From Dechloromonas sp. UBA6271 (GTDB lineage Bacteria > Pseudomonadota > Gammaproteobacteria > Burkholderiales > Rhodocyclaceae): 64,000 bases of DNA. This document shows, piece after piece, positions 40,751 through 49,183 of this stretch. The translations under genes and the position numbers were made by a program. The first letter of the stretch is position 1; every line of letters starts with the position of its first letter. Under the pieces are notes generated by a model, which saw nothing but the letters and a program-made list of their open reading frames with translations, was not told the origin of the DNA and did not search any database. Location of the stretch: the NCBI GenBank assembly GCA_002440665.1, contig DJUX01000036.1:14310-78309 (forward strand), given 5' to 3'.

Positions 40751-42028
40751 TTAAGACTTGGGAACGATGATGCGCGCGAACTTGTTGAGCCCGACGACGG
40801 CCATAAGTTCCGCGATCAGGTGATTGGGGCTGCGGATGACGACTTCCCGCCCGCTGTCCTTGACCGGCACCAGCCGGTTGACCAGTTGCCCGGCCGACAC
40901 GAAATCGAGCCGGCGAACCGCCGAAAAATCGAGAACGACATGGTCTTCGACGTTGAGGACGCCGGCCAGGTCATCGAAGCGGCTGTTCTTGATCTCGCCG
41001 CTCAGGTAATGCGCCCGGTCCGCGGACTGGGCCGGCCTGGTGCCGGCCGGCAGCTTGGGCAACGGCACGGTTTCCCAGGACGGTGGCGAGCGCTCGAAGG
41101 TCACCGCGAAATCGATGGCGCACAGCTCGAATTCATCCTGCGTCCCATAGCGTTGCAGCAGTTCCAGAACCAGCAGCCAGGTCCGGGTATTTTGCGCCTC
41201 GCCGACGCTCAGGCGGGAGCGCAGGCGGGGAATGATGCCTTCGATCTGCTCAAGGACGATCACCGCACCCTGGCGCCGGGCACCCATCAGCAATTCCGCC
41301 AGGCGGCCGGCGATTTCGTCGTCACAACCGAGCAGCCGGCTGCAATCGACGCGCAGCGGGCGTTTCGCCTTCAGCGCATCGGCCAGTGGCGCCAGCGCCG
41401 CCACGTCTTCCGACGTCATCACGCCCTGCAGGGTACAAAGCGCAACCCCCGGTGGCGCCGATACCGGCGCCACCGGCATCTCCTGACGCCAGGTCGGCGG
41501 CGACATTTCGCAGGTCTGCACGAACTCGCCGCTGAGTCTCTCGAACGCGGCGCGATCGCCCGTCAACTGCAGAAAATCGAACAACATAAGCCACAGGCGC
41601 AACCCTTCGGTGCCCGGATAGGCGCCCAGAAGGGACTCGAGCAAGGGACGGACGACCGCATCCTGGCCGTTGGCATAGAGGACGGCGACCTGCTCGACAT
41701 CGGACTGGATCGAATCGGCCCCATGGTCGACGTTGATCGCCATCACGTCCGATTCGGTGTATTCGCGCTCGAATTCGGACATCGCGCGCTCGAGATCGGC
41801 CTTGGTCTTCGGTACCGCCGGCTTTTCGGGCGCTTTCGGCACGCCGGATGCAGATTGACCGGAGGGCGTGAACTCGAGGTCGGGCAGCGGCTCTGGCGCT
41901 TTTTTCGTCTCTTCCTCGGCTGCCGGCTGCCCCGATTTCAAGGGGGCGGGCGCGACCGGCGCCTTCGGGCGCACGACCTCGCGCTCCGGCATTTTCTCAA
42001 GCTTTTTCTTGAAGAACGAAAAGACCAT
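40751..42028 (-). CDS. Two-STAS-domain protein with duplicated helical module
   Basis: 425 residues, cytoplasmic. A proline- and lysine-rich N-terminus (1-80), then a helical module (about 142-180), a first degenerate STAS-like domain (about 195-265), a second helical module (281-318) and a clearer STAS domain (338-415, LDFSAVRRLDFVSAGQLVN). The two modules align to each other and both end in an E-x-SPP-x-W motif. Family members are seen upstream of hslV in related betaproteobacteria, with no assigned role; STAS domains usually take part in partner switching. Confidence 0.75.
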   Translation of the reverse strand: MVFSFFKKKLEKMPEREVVRPKAPVAPAPLKSGQPAAEEETKKAPEPLPDLEFTPSGQSASGVPKAPEKPAVPKTKADLERAMSEFEREYTESDVMAINVDHGADSIQSDVEQVAVLYANGQDAVVRPLLESLLGAYPGTEGLRLWLMLFDFLQLTGDRAAFERLSGEFVQTCEMSPPTWRQEMPVAPVSAPPGVALCTLQGVMTSEDVAALAPLADALKAKRPLRVDCSRLLGCDDEIAGRLAELLMGARRQGAVIVLEQIEGIIPRLRSRLSVGEAQNTRTWLLVLELLQRYGTQDEFELCAIDFAVTFERSPPSWETVPLPKLPAGTRPAQSADRAHYLSGEIKNSRFDDLAGVLNVEDHVVLDFSAVRRLDFVSAGQLVNRLVPVKDSGREVVIRSPNHLIAELMAVVGLNKFARIIVPKS

Positions 42029-42073
42029 GCTGACTCCGAATGAAGAAGCATTCTTTTAGCACGCTCCCCGACG

Positions 42074-42838
42074 TCATGCAATGACCAGACCAAGCACAAT
42101 CAGCAGCAGGGCCAGCACCGGCCCGAATGGCTGATCCAGCCAGAGCGCCAGCATGAAGGCAGCCGTGTAGCCGGCGACACCGACCAGCGTCGCCAGCAGC
42201 AAGCCGCGGCGCCAGCCGGGGGCACGCCGGAAGACGATCCACGCCGGCACGAAGATCAGCGCAAAACCGCCCATGACACCCATCGTCATCGTCGCCAACG
42301 CGAGCGTCAGGGCGGCGACCAGATCGAAGCCGAGCATCACCGGCCAGGCGCGCAGGTGGCGCGCCTGAAAGTGATCGGGATAGACGCGCGCCAGCAGCAA
42401 GTGGCGCGACAGCACGAGCAGCATCGCCCCGGCGAACACGGCCCACGGTGCCACCAGCGCCAGTTGCGCGCCACCGGAAAAATACAGCTGGCCATCGAAC
42501 AGGGCATGCCCCAGGCGTTCGGCCAGCGGCTGGTTGGCGGCGAGCAGGACAGCGACCGCCCAGCCGGCCAGCAGCAACAGGGCGAAGGCCGCGCCGCCGG
42601 CCAGCCGCCGCGCAAAGACCCGCTTGCTTGCCCCGGCCAGGGCGGCCGCCGCCATGCCGCCAAACGCGGGCGACAGGCCGCCGACCAGCGCCAGCAAGGC
42701 GCCGGCGGCGGCGACGTGCGCATAGGCCAGCGCCGCCAGCCACTCGTCGCGCAGGCGCAGGAAGCAGCCGAGCACCGGCAGGATCAGCGCCAGACAAAGC
42801 CCAGTCAGGAAGGGCAATAGGAAGAGGTCAGACCACAT
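42074..42838 (-). CDS. Zinc/manganese-type ABC transporter permease
   Basis: ABC-3 (ZnuB-type) membrane subunit, 254 residues, seven to eight helices. The start MWSDLFLLPFLTG at 42838 overlaps the ATPase end by 11 bases. Residues LRDEWLAALAYAHVAAAGAL fit the family's first cytoplasmic helix. It belongs to the set that also holds ATPase, binding protein and an outer-membrane protein. Confidence 0.82.
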   Translation of the reverse strand: MWSDLFLLPFLTGLCLALILPVLGCFLRLRDEWLAALAYAHVAAAGALLALVGGLSPAFGGMAAAALAGASKRVFARRLAGGAAFALLLLAGWAVAVLLAANQPLAERLGHALFDGQLYFSGGAQLALVAPWAVFAGAMLLVLSRHLLLARVYPDHFQARHLRAWPVMLGFDLVAALTLALATMTMGVMGGFALIFVPAWIVFRRAPGWRRGLLLATLVGVAGYTAAFMLALWLDQPFGPVLALLLIVLGLVIA

Positions 42839-43412
42839 CGGGCACCTCGCGCAGGACGATGACCTGATCGCAGACCTGCGCCACGAAATCGTGATCGTGG
42901 CTGACCAGCACCACCCCACCGCCGGATGCCACACGCTCGCGCAGCGCGGTGACGAGGTGGGCAACGCCGGCCGCGTCGAGATTGTTGGTCGGCTCGTCGA
43001 GCAGGACGAGGTCGGCCGGCGCCTGCAGAATAGCCCACAGCGCGAGGTAATGCCGCTGTCCGCCGGACAGGCGGTCGAGCCGCAGATCGAGGCGCCCGCC
43101 CAACCACGGCGGCAGGCCGTCCGCCGGCGCGGCGGTAAGCTCCAGCAGTTCGCGCCCGGTCAACGGCACGCCGGCGACCGGCGGCACATCCTGCGTCTGC
43201 AGCGCCAGGCGCAGGCCGGGGCGCATTTCCAGCAGCCCGGAAAAAACCCGGGCCCTGCCCGCCAGCGCCGACAGAATGGTGGTCTTGCCGACCCCGTTGG
43301 GTCCGGTCAACCCGAGAATCCGGCCATTTTCCAGGACGAAATGGAGCGGCGCCGTGGCCGGCCCCTGCCAGCCGGCCACCAGCGCCCGGGCGCGCAGCAG
43401 CGGCGCGCTCAA
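42828..43412 (-). CDS. Zinc/manganese-type ABC transporter ATPase
   Basis: 194 residues, short for the family. Walker A GPNGVGKTT, Q-loop QTQDVPP, signature LSGGQRHY, Walker B LVLLDEPTNNLD, and switch histidine in VSHDHDF. The frame is open far upstream but that part is the binding-protein gene in another frame. A TTG at 43412 overlapping the previous stop (TTGA) is the best start. Confidence 0.82.
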   Translation of the reverse strand: MSAPLLRARALVAGWQGPATAPLHFVLENGRILGLTGPNGVGKTTILSALAGRARVFSGLLEMRPGLRLALQTQDVPPVAGVPLTGRELLELTAAPADGLPPWLGGRLDLRLDRLSGGQRHYLALWAILQAPADLVLLDEPTNNLDAAGVAHLVTALRERVASGGGVVLVSHDHDFVAQVCDQVIVLREVPDVV

Positions 43413-44305
43413 TTCAGGCCTTTCAGCAGCCGCCGGATGGTGTCGTCGAAGAGGCCGTACAGGTCGCCGGCCTCGGGCGACCCGCCCACGGTGAACGGCA
43501 GCATCACCGCCGGAATCCCCGCCTTGCCGGCAATCCACATACTCGGACCATCGCTCTGGTAGGCGGTACGCAGCACCATTCTGGCCGGCGCGCTCTGCTG
43601 GCGGGCGAGCAGGCCGGAGAGATGGCCGCTGCCTGGTTCGACGCCCGGTTTCGGCTCCAGCGTTCCCGTTTCCTTCAGGCCCAGCCAGCGCGCCAGGTAC
43701 AAAAAGGAGGCGTGATGCACCAGCACCGGCACCCCGCGCAGCGGCGCCGCATCTTTCTCCCAGCGCGCGATTGCCGCCTGCCATTTGCTGGCAAAAGCCT
43801 GGTAGCCGGCGCGGTAAGCCGCCGCGTTGGGCGGATCGAGTTCGCCGAGACGGGTAGCCAGCGCATCGCCGATCTTCAGCAGATTGCGCGGGTCGAGCTG
43901 GATGTGCGGATTGCCGGCGGCATGCACGTCGCCCTGCGTCCGGTCGAGCGCCACCGGCACGTCGAGCAAAGTAACGTAGCGCGCGGCCTCGAAATAGCCG
44001 GGCTGGCCGCGCTGGATGCCGGCGTTGCCGGAGTCGCGCACGACCAGCGGCAGCCAGCCGGCCTCAAGATCGGCGCCGGTCGCCACCACCAGCTGGGCGC
44101 GCCGGGCCTGCGCCAGCAGCGACGGCCGCGCCTCAATGCGGTGCGGGTCCTGCAGTGCCGTCGTGGCGACGAACACGCTCACCTTGTCGCCACCGATCTC
44201 GCGCACCAGCGCCCCCCATTCCGGCACCGTAGCGAACACCGGCAGCGCAGCCGCTGCCGGAAACCCCATCGCCACCAGCAACAGCATCGTCATCAGTCTG
44301 ATCAT
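43409..44305 (-). CDS. Metal ABC transporter substrate-binding protein (ZnuA-like)
   Basis: Periplasmic cluster A-I binding protein, 298 residues. Signal peptide (GFPAAAALPVF). Candidate metal histidines are in LQDPHRIEARPS, GNPHIQLDP and LVHHASFLY. The acidic/His-rich loop of many ZnuA proteins is absent. GAGGAGAG upstream of the ATG at 44305. Metal identity is inferred from family. Confidence 0.85.
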   Translation of the reverse strand: MIRLMTMLLLVAMGFPAAAALPVFATVPEWGALVREIGGDKVSVFVATTALQDPHRIEARPSLLAQARRAQLVVATGADLEAGWLPLVVRDSGNAGIQRGQPGYFEAARYVTLLDVPVALDRTQGDVHAAGNPHIQLDPRNLLKIGDALATRLGELDPPNAAAYRAGYQAFASKWQAAIARWEKDAAPLRGVPVLVHHASFLYLARWLGLKETGTLEPKPGVEPGSGHLSGLLARQQSAPARMVLRTAYQSDGPSMWIAGKAGIPAVMLPFTVGGSPEAGDLYGLFDDTIRRLLKGLN

Positions 44306-44316
44306 TGCCGCTCTCC

Positions 44317-45723
44317 TCAGAACTTGTGCACGCCATGAGCGCCGAGGCTCATGATGTACTGGACTATCCACTGATTATCGGTGATTCCCGCCATCGACTT
44401 GTCCTGGGCATATTGCAGGCGGACCCGCGAAAACTCGCTCCAGCTGTAATCGACCATCGCCGTCGCCCGCTTCGGCCGGTAGTCCTGGACCGTCAGATTG
44501 AGCGCATTGGCGCCGAGATTCTGGCGCCCGCTGTCGAGCTGGTCGTAACGCAGGCCGGCGCGCCATTCGGGCGTGAACTGGAAGACGCCCTGTGCGTACC
44601 AGCCGCTCTGGCGCGTGTCGTAATCGCCAGTCACCGGCGTCGCGCAGGCATTGCCTACCCCCGCGTTGTCGGTGCAGGTCAGATCGCCCTTGTCCTGGCG
44701 CACGAAGTATTCACTCTGGAACTTGAAGTTCTGATACTTCGGGTTACCGTTCGGCGCCCACTTCCAGACGAAATCGGCCAGCCAGGTCGCCGTGTCGCCA
44801 TTGAATATCCCTTGGGCCTGCAGGCCGTTGATATCGACGAAATCGGCCTCGCGGTCGCTGGCCGAGGTGTTCAGGTACGAAACGCCGGCCCGCCAGCTGT
44901 TGGCGACACCGAGATCGTCGCCGAGGTGTGCATACACGGCCCAGGCGCCGGCACCATTTTTATTGCTGTCGGTGCCCGGGAAATTGGCGCCGCGCCCGAC
45001 TTCGGCACCGAATTCGAGGAATACCGGCGTCGGCGCCAGCCACTTGAGCTGCAGGCCGTCTTCGCGGAAGCTCGCCTCCTGGCCGAACAGCGCGTTGTAC
45101 ATCAAGGGCGCGTTGGCGAAATCCCATTGATGCGGATGCTGTTCGTTCAGGTAACCGATGCCCGAGCGGTAACGGCCACCCCGAAGCCCGACGCCATGGC
45201 CGATGGCCAGGGACTGGAACCACGCTTCTTCGACTTCCACCGCTTCATCCTGCACCGCGAAGATGGCCTGTCCGCGCCAATAGGGATCGATGCCGGCGCT
45301 GAAAATCAGCTCGGTATGGTTGAGCGAGAAGCCGCGCGTGCTGATGCCCTTGCCGTGATCGTCATGACCGCCGGCTGGCCAGAAACCGGTGATGGTTCGA
45401 TCGGGGACATTCTTCATCTGCGCATACTGCCCCTGCAGGATCAGCGACACCTCCGGGTTGAACGCATTGGCTGAAGTGGCCGGAACCGCTGGCGGCGACG
45501 TTTCCGCCATTACCGGCCGTGCCTCGGTTTGCGGCGCCGGCCTGGCTTTCACGTCAGCCTCGGCCTGGGCAAGCCGCTGTTCGAGTGCGGCGATACGCTG
45601 CTCGTAGGATTTTTTCATCTCGTCGATCTGGCTGCGAATGGCGGCGAGATCGGCATCGCTGGCGGCTTGCGCGCCGCACGAGGCGGCAAGCAACGCAGCC
45701 ACGGCAAATGGCTTGTGCAACAT
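44317..45723 (-). CDS. Outer-membrane beta-barrel protein of the metal-uptake set
   Basis: 468 residues. Signal peptide (SCGAQAASD), a short coiled coil (about 22-55) typical of trimeric porin-like proteins, a linker, then alternating strands ending in the aromatic C-terminus HKF used for barrel assembly. Position directly upstream of the metal-binding protein suggests it lets the metal through the outer membrane; inference. CAGGAGA precedes the ATG. Confidence 0.8.
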   Translation of the reverse strand: MLHKPFAVAALLAASCGAQAASDADLAAIRSQIDEMKKSYEQRIAALEQRLAQAEADVKARPAPQTEARPVMAETSPPAVPATSANAFNPEVSLILQGQYAQMKNVPDRTITGFWPAGGHDDHGKGISTRGFSLNHTELIFSAGIDPYWRGQAIFAVQDEAVEVEEAWFQSLAIGHGVGLRGGRYRSGIGYLNEQHPHQWDFANAPLMYNALFGQEASFREDGLQLKWLAPTPVFLEFGAEVGRGANFPGTDSNKNGAGAWAVYAHLGDDLGVANSWRAGVSYLNTSASDREADFVDINGLQAQGIFNGDTATWLADFVWKWAPNGNPKYQNFKFQSEYFVRQDKGDLTCTDNAGVGNACATPVTGDYDTRQSGWYAQGVFQFTPEWRAGLRYDQLDSGRQNLGANALNLTVQDYRPKRATAMVDYSWSEFSRVRLQYAQDKSMAGITDNQWIVQYIMSLGAHGVHKF

Positions 45724-45768
45724 GGATTTCTCCTGAAAACGCAATAAACGTGACCGCAGGCGCAATGG

Positions 45769-45799
45769 CTGCGGTCGACGGCTAAAAGGAGGGCGTTTT
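45769..45799 (+). repeat. Uptake-sequence-like repeat, copy 8
   Basis: CTGCGGTCGAC at 45769-45779, runs at 45784-45787 and 45796-45799; it lies between the outer-membrane protein and DUF2946-like genes. Confidence 0.65.
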
Positions 45800-46080
45800 C
45801 AGGCGATGGGCGGGCCGCGCTGCGGTGCCGCAGGCGGTGGCAAGGCACTGCGGGCATGGGTATGCAGCGCTTCGGGGACGAGTAGCGGAACGATGACCGG
45901 CGGCAAGGCCGCCAGCGACGGCAGGCCGGCGCCGAGGTCGTGCGCCGCCAGACAGAGTTCGCAGGTGTGCGCCGGCAACCCGCTCTCGTTGTCCATCGCA
46001 TGCCCGACGGCATGCGCCCCTGCCGCCAACTGGGCGAAGAAGAGAATGGCAACGAGAAGGAGATGGCGCAACGGATTCAC
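45799..46080 (-). CDS. DUF2946-like small exported protein
   Basis: 93 residues, signal peptide-like N-terminus (LLLVAILFFAQLAAGAHA), then HTCELCLAAHD, a CxxC with nearby histidines, and a proline/alanine-rich end. Such proteins often accompany metal transport genes. Start is a GTG at 46080, nine bases after the rlmI stop, with a weak ribosome site. Confidence 0.65.
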   Translation of the reverse strand: MNPLRHLLLVAILFFAQLAAGAHAVGHAMDNESGLPAHTCELCLAAHDLGAGLPSLAALPPVIVPLLVPEALHTHARSALPPPAAPQRGPPIA

Positions 46081-46089
46081 GAACTGTGT

Positions 46090-47283
46090 TTAATCGACCT
46101 GGACGAACAAGCCTTTGAGATATTCGCCTTCCGGGAAGTTCAAGGCAATCGGATGATCGGCGGCCCCGGCCAAGCGGCGCACGATGCGCGCCGCACGGCC
46201 GGCGTCATGCGCGGCACCGGCGACGATCTTCTGGAACAGCTCCAGTCCGATGCCACCGGAACACGAATAGGTCATCAGCAGGCCGCCCGGCTTGAGCAGC
46301 CGGCAGCCGAGCACGTTGATGTCCTTGTAGGCGCGCGCCGCGCGCTCGGCATGGGCGGCCGAGGGGGCGAACTTGGGCGGATCGAGGACGATCAGGTCGA
46401 ACAGCCGGCCGTCCTTGCGGAAGTCGCGCAGCGCCTGGAAGACGTCGGCTTCCCGCCACTCGGCGCGTTCGGCCGGCAGTTGCGGATTGAGCGCCAGATT
46501 GGCCTGTGCCTGCGCCAGCGCCGGGCCGGAGGAATCGATCGACAGCACGCTCGCCGCGCCACCGGCTAGCGCCTGGAGAGAGAAGCCACCGGTGTAGCAG
46601 AAGCAGTTGAGGACGTCCTTGCCGGCCGCCAGTTGGCCGAGCAGGGCACGGTTGTCGCGCTGGTCGAGGTAAAAACCGGTTTTATGCCCGCCGGCGATGT
46701 CAACCGCGAGGGTCACGCCATTCTCCGCGATAGTCAGCGGCGCCGTCGGCGCTTCGCCGTGCAGCCAGCCGGTGGTCGGTTCCAGCCCTTCCAGCCCGCG
46801 CACGTCGGAATCGGAACGCTCGTAAATACGCGCACAGCCGGTCGCCTTGACGAGGCCGGCGACGATCGCCTTGCGCCACTTGTCGGCGCCGGCCGAGGTC
46901 AGTTGCACAACCACTGTGTCGCCGTACTGGTCGGCAATGACGCCGGGCAAGCCATCCGATTCGGCGTGGATCAGGCGCAGACCCTGTTGCCCGCGCAATT
47001 CCGGGAGCGCCTGACGGCGTTCAACGGCGGCGGCGATGCGGCGCTTGAAGAAGGCGTCGTCGACCGATTCGTCGGCATCGAAGGTCCAGAAGCGGGCACG
47101 GATCTGCGATTGCGGGCTGTACGCTGCACGCCCCAGCGGGCGCAGGTTGTCGGCCAGCACCTCGACCGTGTCGCCCGGCCGCGCGCGGCCTTCCAGCCGC
47201 CCGACCGAGCCGGCGAACAGCCACGGATGATGTTGCTTGAACGCGGAGCGTTCCTTGCCCGGCAGAAGAATCAGCTGCGCCAT
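46090..47283 (-). CDS. rlmI: 23S rRNA (cytosine-5) methyltransferase RlmI-like
   Basis: 397 residues: N-terminal PUA domain (LPGKERSAFKQHHPWLFAGSV), central EEHEA-like domain, and SAM-dependent methyltransferase with DVLNCFCYTGGFS, LDPPKF and SCSGGIG. Family modifies C1962 of 23S rRNA in E. coli. The final residues read GEYLKGLFVQVD. The metal genes follow with no clear terminator. Confidence 0.92.
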   Translation of the reverse strand: MAQLILLPGKERSAFKQHHPWLFAGSVGRLEGRARPGDTVEVLADNLRPLGRAAYSPQSQIRARFWTFDADESVDDAFFKRRIAAAVERRQALPELRGQQGLRLIHAESDGLPGVIADQYGDTVVVQLTSAGADKWRKAIVAGLVKATGCARIYERSDSDVRGLEGLEPTTGWLHGEAPTAPLTIAENGVTLAVDIAGGHKTGFYLDQRDNRALLGQLAAGKDVLNCFCYTGGFSLQALAGGAASVLSIDSSGPALAQAQANLALNPQLPAERAEWREADVFQALRDFRKDGRLFDLIVLDPPKFAPSAAHAERAARAYKDINVLGCRLLKPGGLLMTYSCSGGIGLELFQKIVAGAAHDAGRAARIVRRLAGAADHPIALNFPEGEYLKGLFVQVD

Positions 47284-47307
47284 GTCTTTCCCGACCTCAA
47301 ATGCAAG

Positions 47308-47339
47308 AAGCCCCGGTTACCTTGCGGCAACCGGGGCCC
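47308..47339 (-). terminator. Terminator after the 50-residue protein gene
   Basis: CCCCGGTT / AACCGGGG, 8-bp perfect stem, about 20 bases past the stop codon; moderate T content after it. Confidence 0.6.
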
Positions 47340-47356
47340 GATGATACTGAACAGGC

Positions 47357-47509
47357 TTAAGCGCCCAGCGCCTTACGATTGCGCGAATGGCATTCAGCGG
47401 CATAGATGACCTTGAACATGGTCTTGCCGGTGCCCTTGAACAGGCGCTTGCTGGACTTGGAAATACTGCGGCGTTCCAGGGAAGAACGGCGGGTGCGGTT
47501 GACAGCCAT
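47357..47509 (-). CDS. Small, very basic protein of 50 residues
   Basis: Begins MAVNRTRRSSLERRSISK and ends CHSRNRKALGA. About one third of residues are Arg or Lys, with a serine-rich first half, and one cysteine-histidine pair. AAGGAG lies six bases before the ATG, the best ribosome site in the neighbourhood, and a hairpin terminator follows. Size and charge suggest an RNA- or ribosome-associated protein. I do not recognise the family; it is not bTHX or Sra. Confidence 0.75.
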   Translation of the reverse strand: MAVNRTRRSSLERRSISKSSKRLFKGTGKTMFKVIYAAECHSRNRKALGA

Positions 47510-47586
47510 GACTAACTCCTTGATTCCGGCGAATTTTCAAACCGCTAATCATAGAGGCTGGCAGCACCGACGTCAATTGAAGTCTG

Positions 47587-47617
47587 ATTTTCGGTCATTT
47601 TCGGCAGTCGACCGCAA
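47587..47617 (-). repeat. Uptake-sequence-like repeat, copy 9
   Basis: Core TTGCGGTCGAC on the minus strand (47617-47607), runs ATTTT at 47597-47601 and 47587-47591. Just past the xerC stop. Confidence 0.72.
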
Positions 47618-47621
47618 CCGG

Positions 47622-48515
47622 CTATCTTTTCGCCCGCGGATGGGTGCTGTCGTACACCTTCGCCAGATGCTGGAAATCGAGGTGGGTATAGACCTGCGTC
47701 GAGGCGATGCTGGCATGGCCGAGCATCTCCTGCACCGCGCGCAGATCGCCCGACGACTGCAGGACGTGTGAGGCGAAGGAATGGCGCAGCATGTGCGGAT
47801 GGACGTGGCGTGGCAGCCCGGCGCGCAGCGCCTGCCGGCCGAGGCGGTCCTGGATCGAACGATGGCTCAGGCGCGCACCGCGCCGGCTGACGAAGAGCGC
47901 CGGTTCGTCGGTGGCGGCCAGTTGCACGCGCAAGTCGCGCCACGCCGCCAGCGCCTCACGGGCCTTGGCGCCGACCGGCACGATGCGCGCCTTGCTGCGC
48001 TTGCCGAGCACCCTTACCTCGCCTTCGAGCAACGCGCTTTCCAGCGCATCGACATCAAAGGCCGCGAGTTCGGCCAGGCGCAAGCCCGACGAATAAAGAA
48101 GCTCGAACATCGCCACATCGCGCGCCGCCAGGGCCGGGTCGTCATCGCCCTCGGGGGCCAGCAGCACCGCTGCCTCGTCGACCGAAAGCGCCTTGGGCAG
48201 CAGCCTGGGCGATTTCGGCGGGCGCACCCCGTCGCAGGGATTGGCGGCCACCAGGTTGCGTTGTCCGAGCCAGCCGAAGTAGCCGCGCCAGGCCGACAGC
48301 ATGCGGCCGAGCGAGCGCCCGGACAAACCCTGGGCATGGAGCTGGGCGACAAAGCGGCGGATCTGGTGTACCTGTAATGCTGCCAGGCCGACATCGCCGG
48401 CCAGCGCCAGCAGTCGCGTCAGGTCGCGCCGGTAATTGCCGATGGTGTGCGGGGACTGCCGGCGCTGTTCGGCCAGTTCGGCCAGATAGTCATCGACAGT
48501 CGCCGCGGCGTTCAC
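47622..48515 (-). CDS. xerC: Tyrosine recombinase XerC
   Basis: Resolves chromosome dimers at dif with XerD. The protein is 297 residues: SAM-like N-terminal domain and catalytic domain with Arg in SSGLRLAEL, Lys in GKRSKARIVPV, HMLRHSFASH, and the nucleophile in ASTQVYTHLD. The start is a GTG at 48515 overlapping the DUF484 stop (GTGA). A longer frame is an artefact. Confidence 0.94.
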   Translation of the reverse strand: MNAAATVDDYLAELAEQRRQSPHTIGNYRRDLTRLLALAGDVGLAALQVHQIRRFVAQLHAQGLSGRSLGRMLSAWRGYFGWLGQRNLVAANPCDGVRPPKSPRLLPKALSVDEAAVLLAPEGDDDPALAARDVAMFELLYSSGLRLAELAAFDVDALESALLEGEVRVLGKRSKARIVPVGAKAREALAAWRDLRVQLAATDEPALFVSRRGARLSHRSIQDRLGRQALRAGLPRHVHPHMLRHSFASHVLQSSGDLRAVQEMLGHASIASTQVYTHLDFQHLAKVYDSTHPRAKR

Positions 48516-49183
48516 TGGACTGGCTTGGCGACGCGCATCAGGGCGGCGGAGAGCATTTCGCCCATGCGTTCGAGATAGAGGACACCCATCTCGCCATAGA
48601 AACGCTGCGCATCCTCGCTGCCGAGCGCCAGCATGCCGATCGTCGTGCCGCCATCGCAGAGGGCGATCAGCGCCTGCGAACGGATGTGCGCCGCGTGTTC
48701 GCCGAACCAGGCGGCGGTGCCGAAGCCGGAAGTCGAACCGCAGTAGGGGTGGGCCAGGGTTTCGGCAAAAACCTGCAGTTCCGGCGCCACGGTGGCGAAT
48801 TCCGGCAGTTCGTCGACACCAGCGGGTTTCTGCCACAGACTCAGGGCCACATGCGGCACCGAAAAATCATCACGCAGATGAAAACGCAGCAGGTGGATCA
48901 CCGCCGGAAAGGTTTCCACCGCGATCAGCCCTACGGCAAGGCGGTGCACCTTTTCGCTGATCGCGTCGTTTTCCTCGCCGAAGGCGATGAGTTCGGCCAG
49001 TTTGCTCTCGGTCTGCCGGTTTTTCTCGCGCAGGGTCAGCATCTGCCGCTCGGCCAGTGAAACCGCGCGCCCGCCATGCGGGTGCGGGACATAAATCTGC
49101 GCCAGCAGATCGGCATACTGCTCGAAAAATCCGGGGTTGGTCTTCAGGTATTCGGCGACATCTTCGGCGAAGGGTGCGCTCAT
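48512..49183 (-). CDS. DUF484 family protein
   Basis: 223 residues. N-terminal helix (VAEYLKTNPGFFEQYADLL) and the VSLAERQMLTLREKNR coiled-coil, then a GAF-like domain (LCDGGTTIGMLALGS). Function unknown; the dapF-DUF484-xerC order is conserved in proteobacteria. Overlaps both neighbours by four bases. Confidence 0.92.
   Translation of the reverse strand: MSAPFAEDVAEYLKTNPGFFEQYADLLAQIYVPHPHGGRAVSLAERQMLTLREKNRQTESKLAELIAFGEENDAISEKVHRLAVGLIAVETFPAVIHLLRFHLRDDFSVPHVALSLWQKPAGVDELPEFATVAPELQVFAETLAHPYCGSTSGFGTAAWFGEHAAHIRSQALIALCDGGTTIGMLALGSEDAQRFYGEMGVLYLERMGEMLSAALMRVAKPVQ

Noticed and set aside
48516..48836. N-terminal extension of xerC
   Set aside because: It overlaps DUF484 in another frame and is unlike recombinases.
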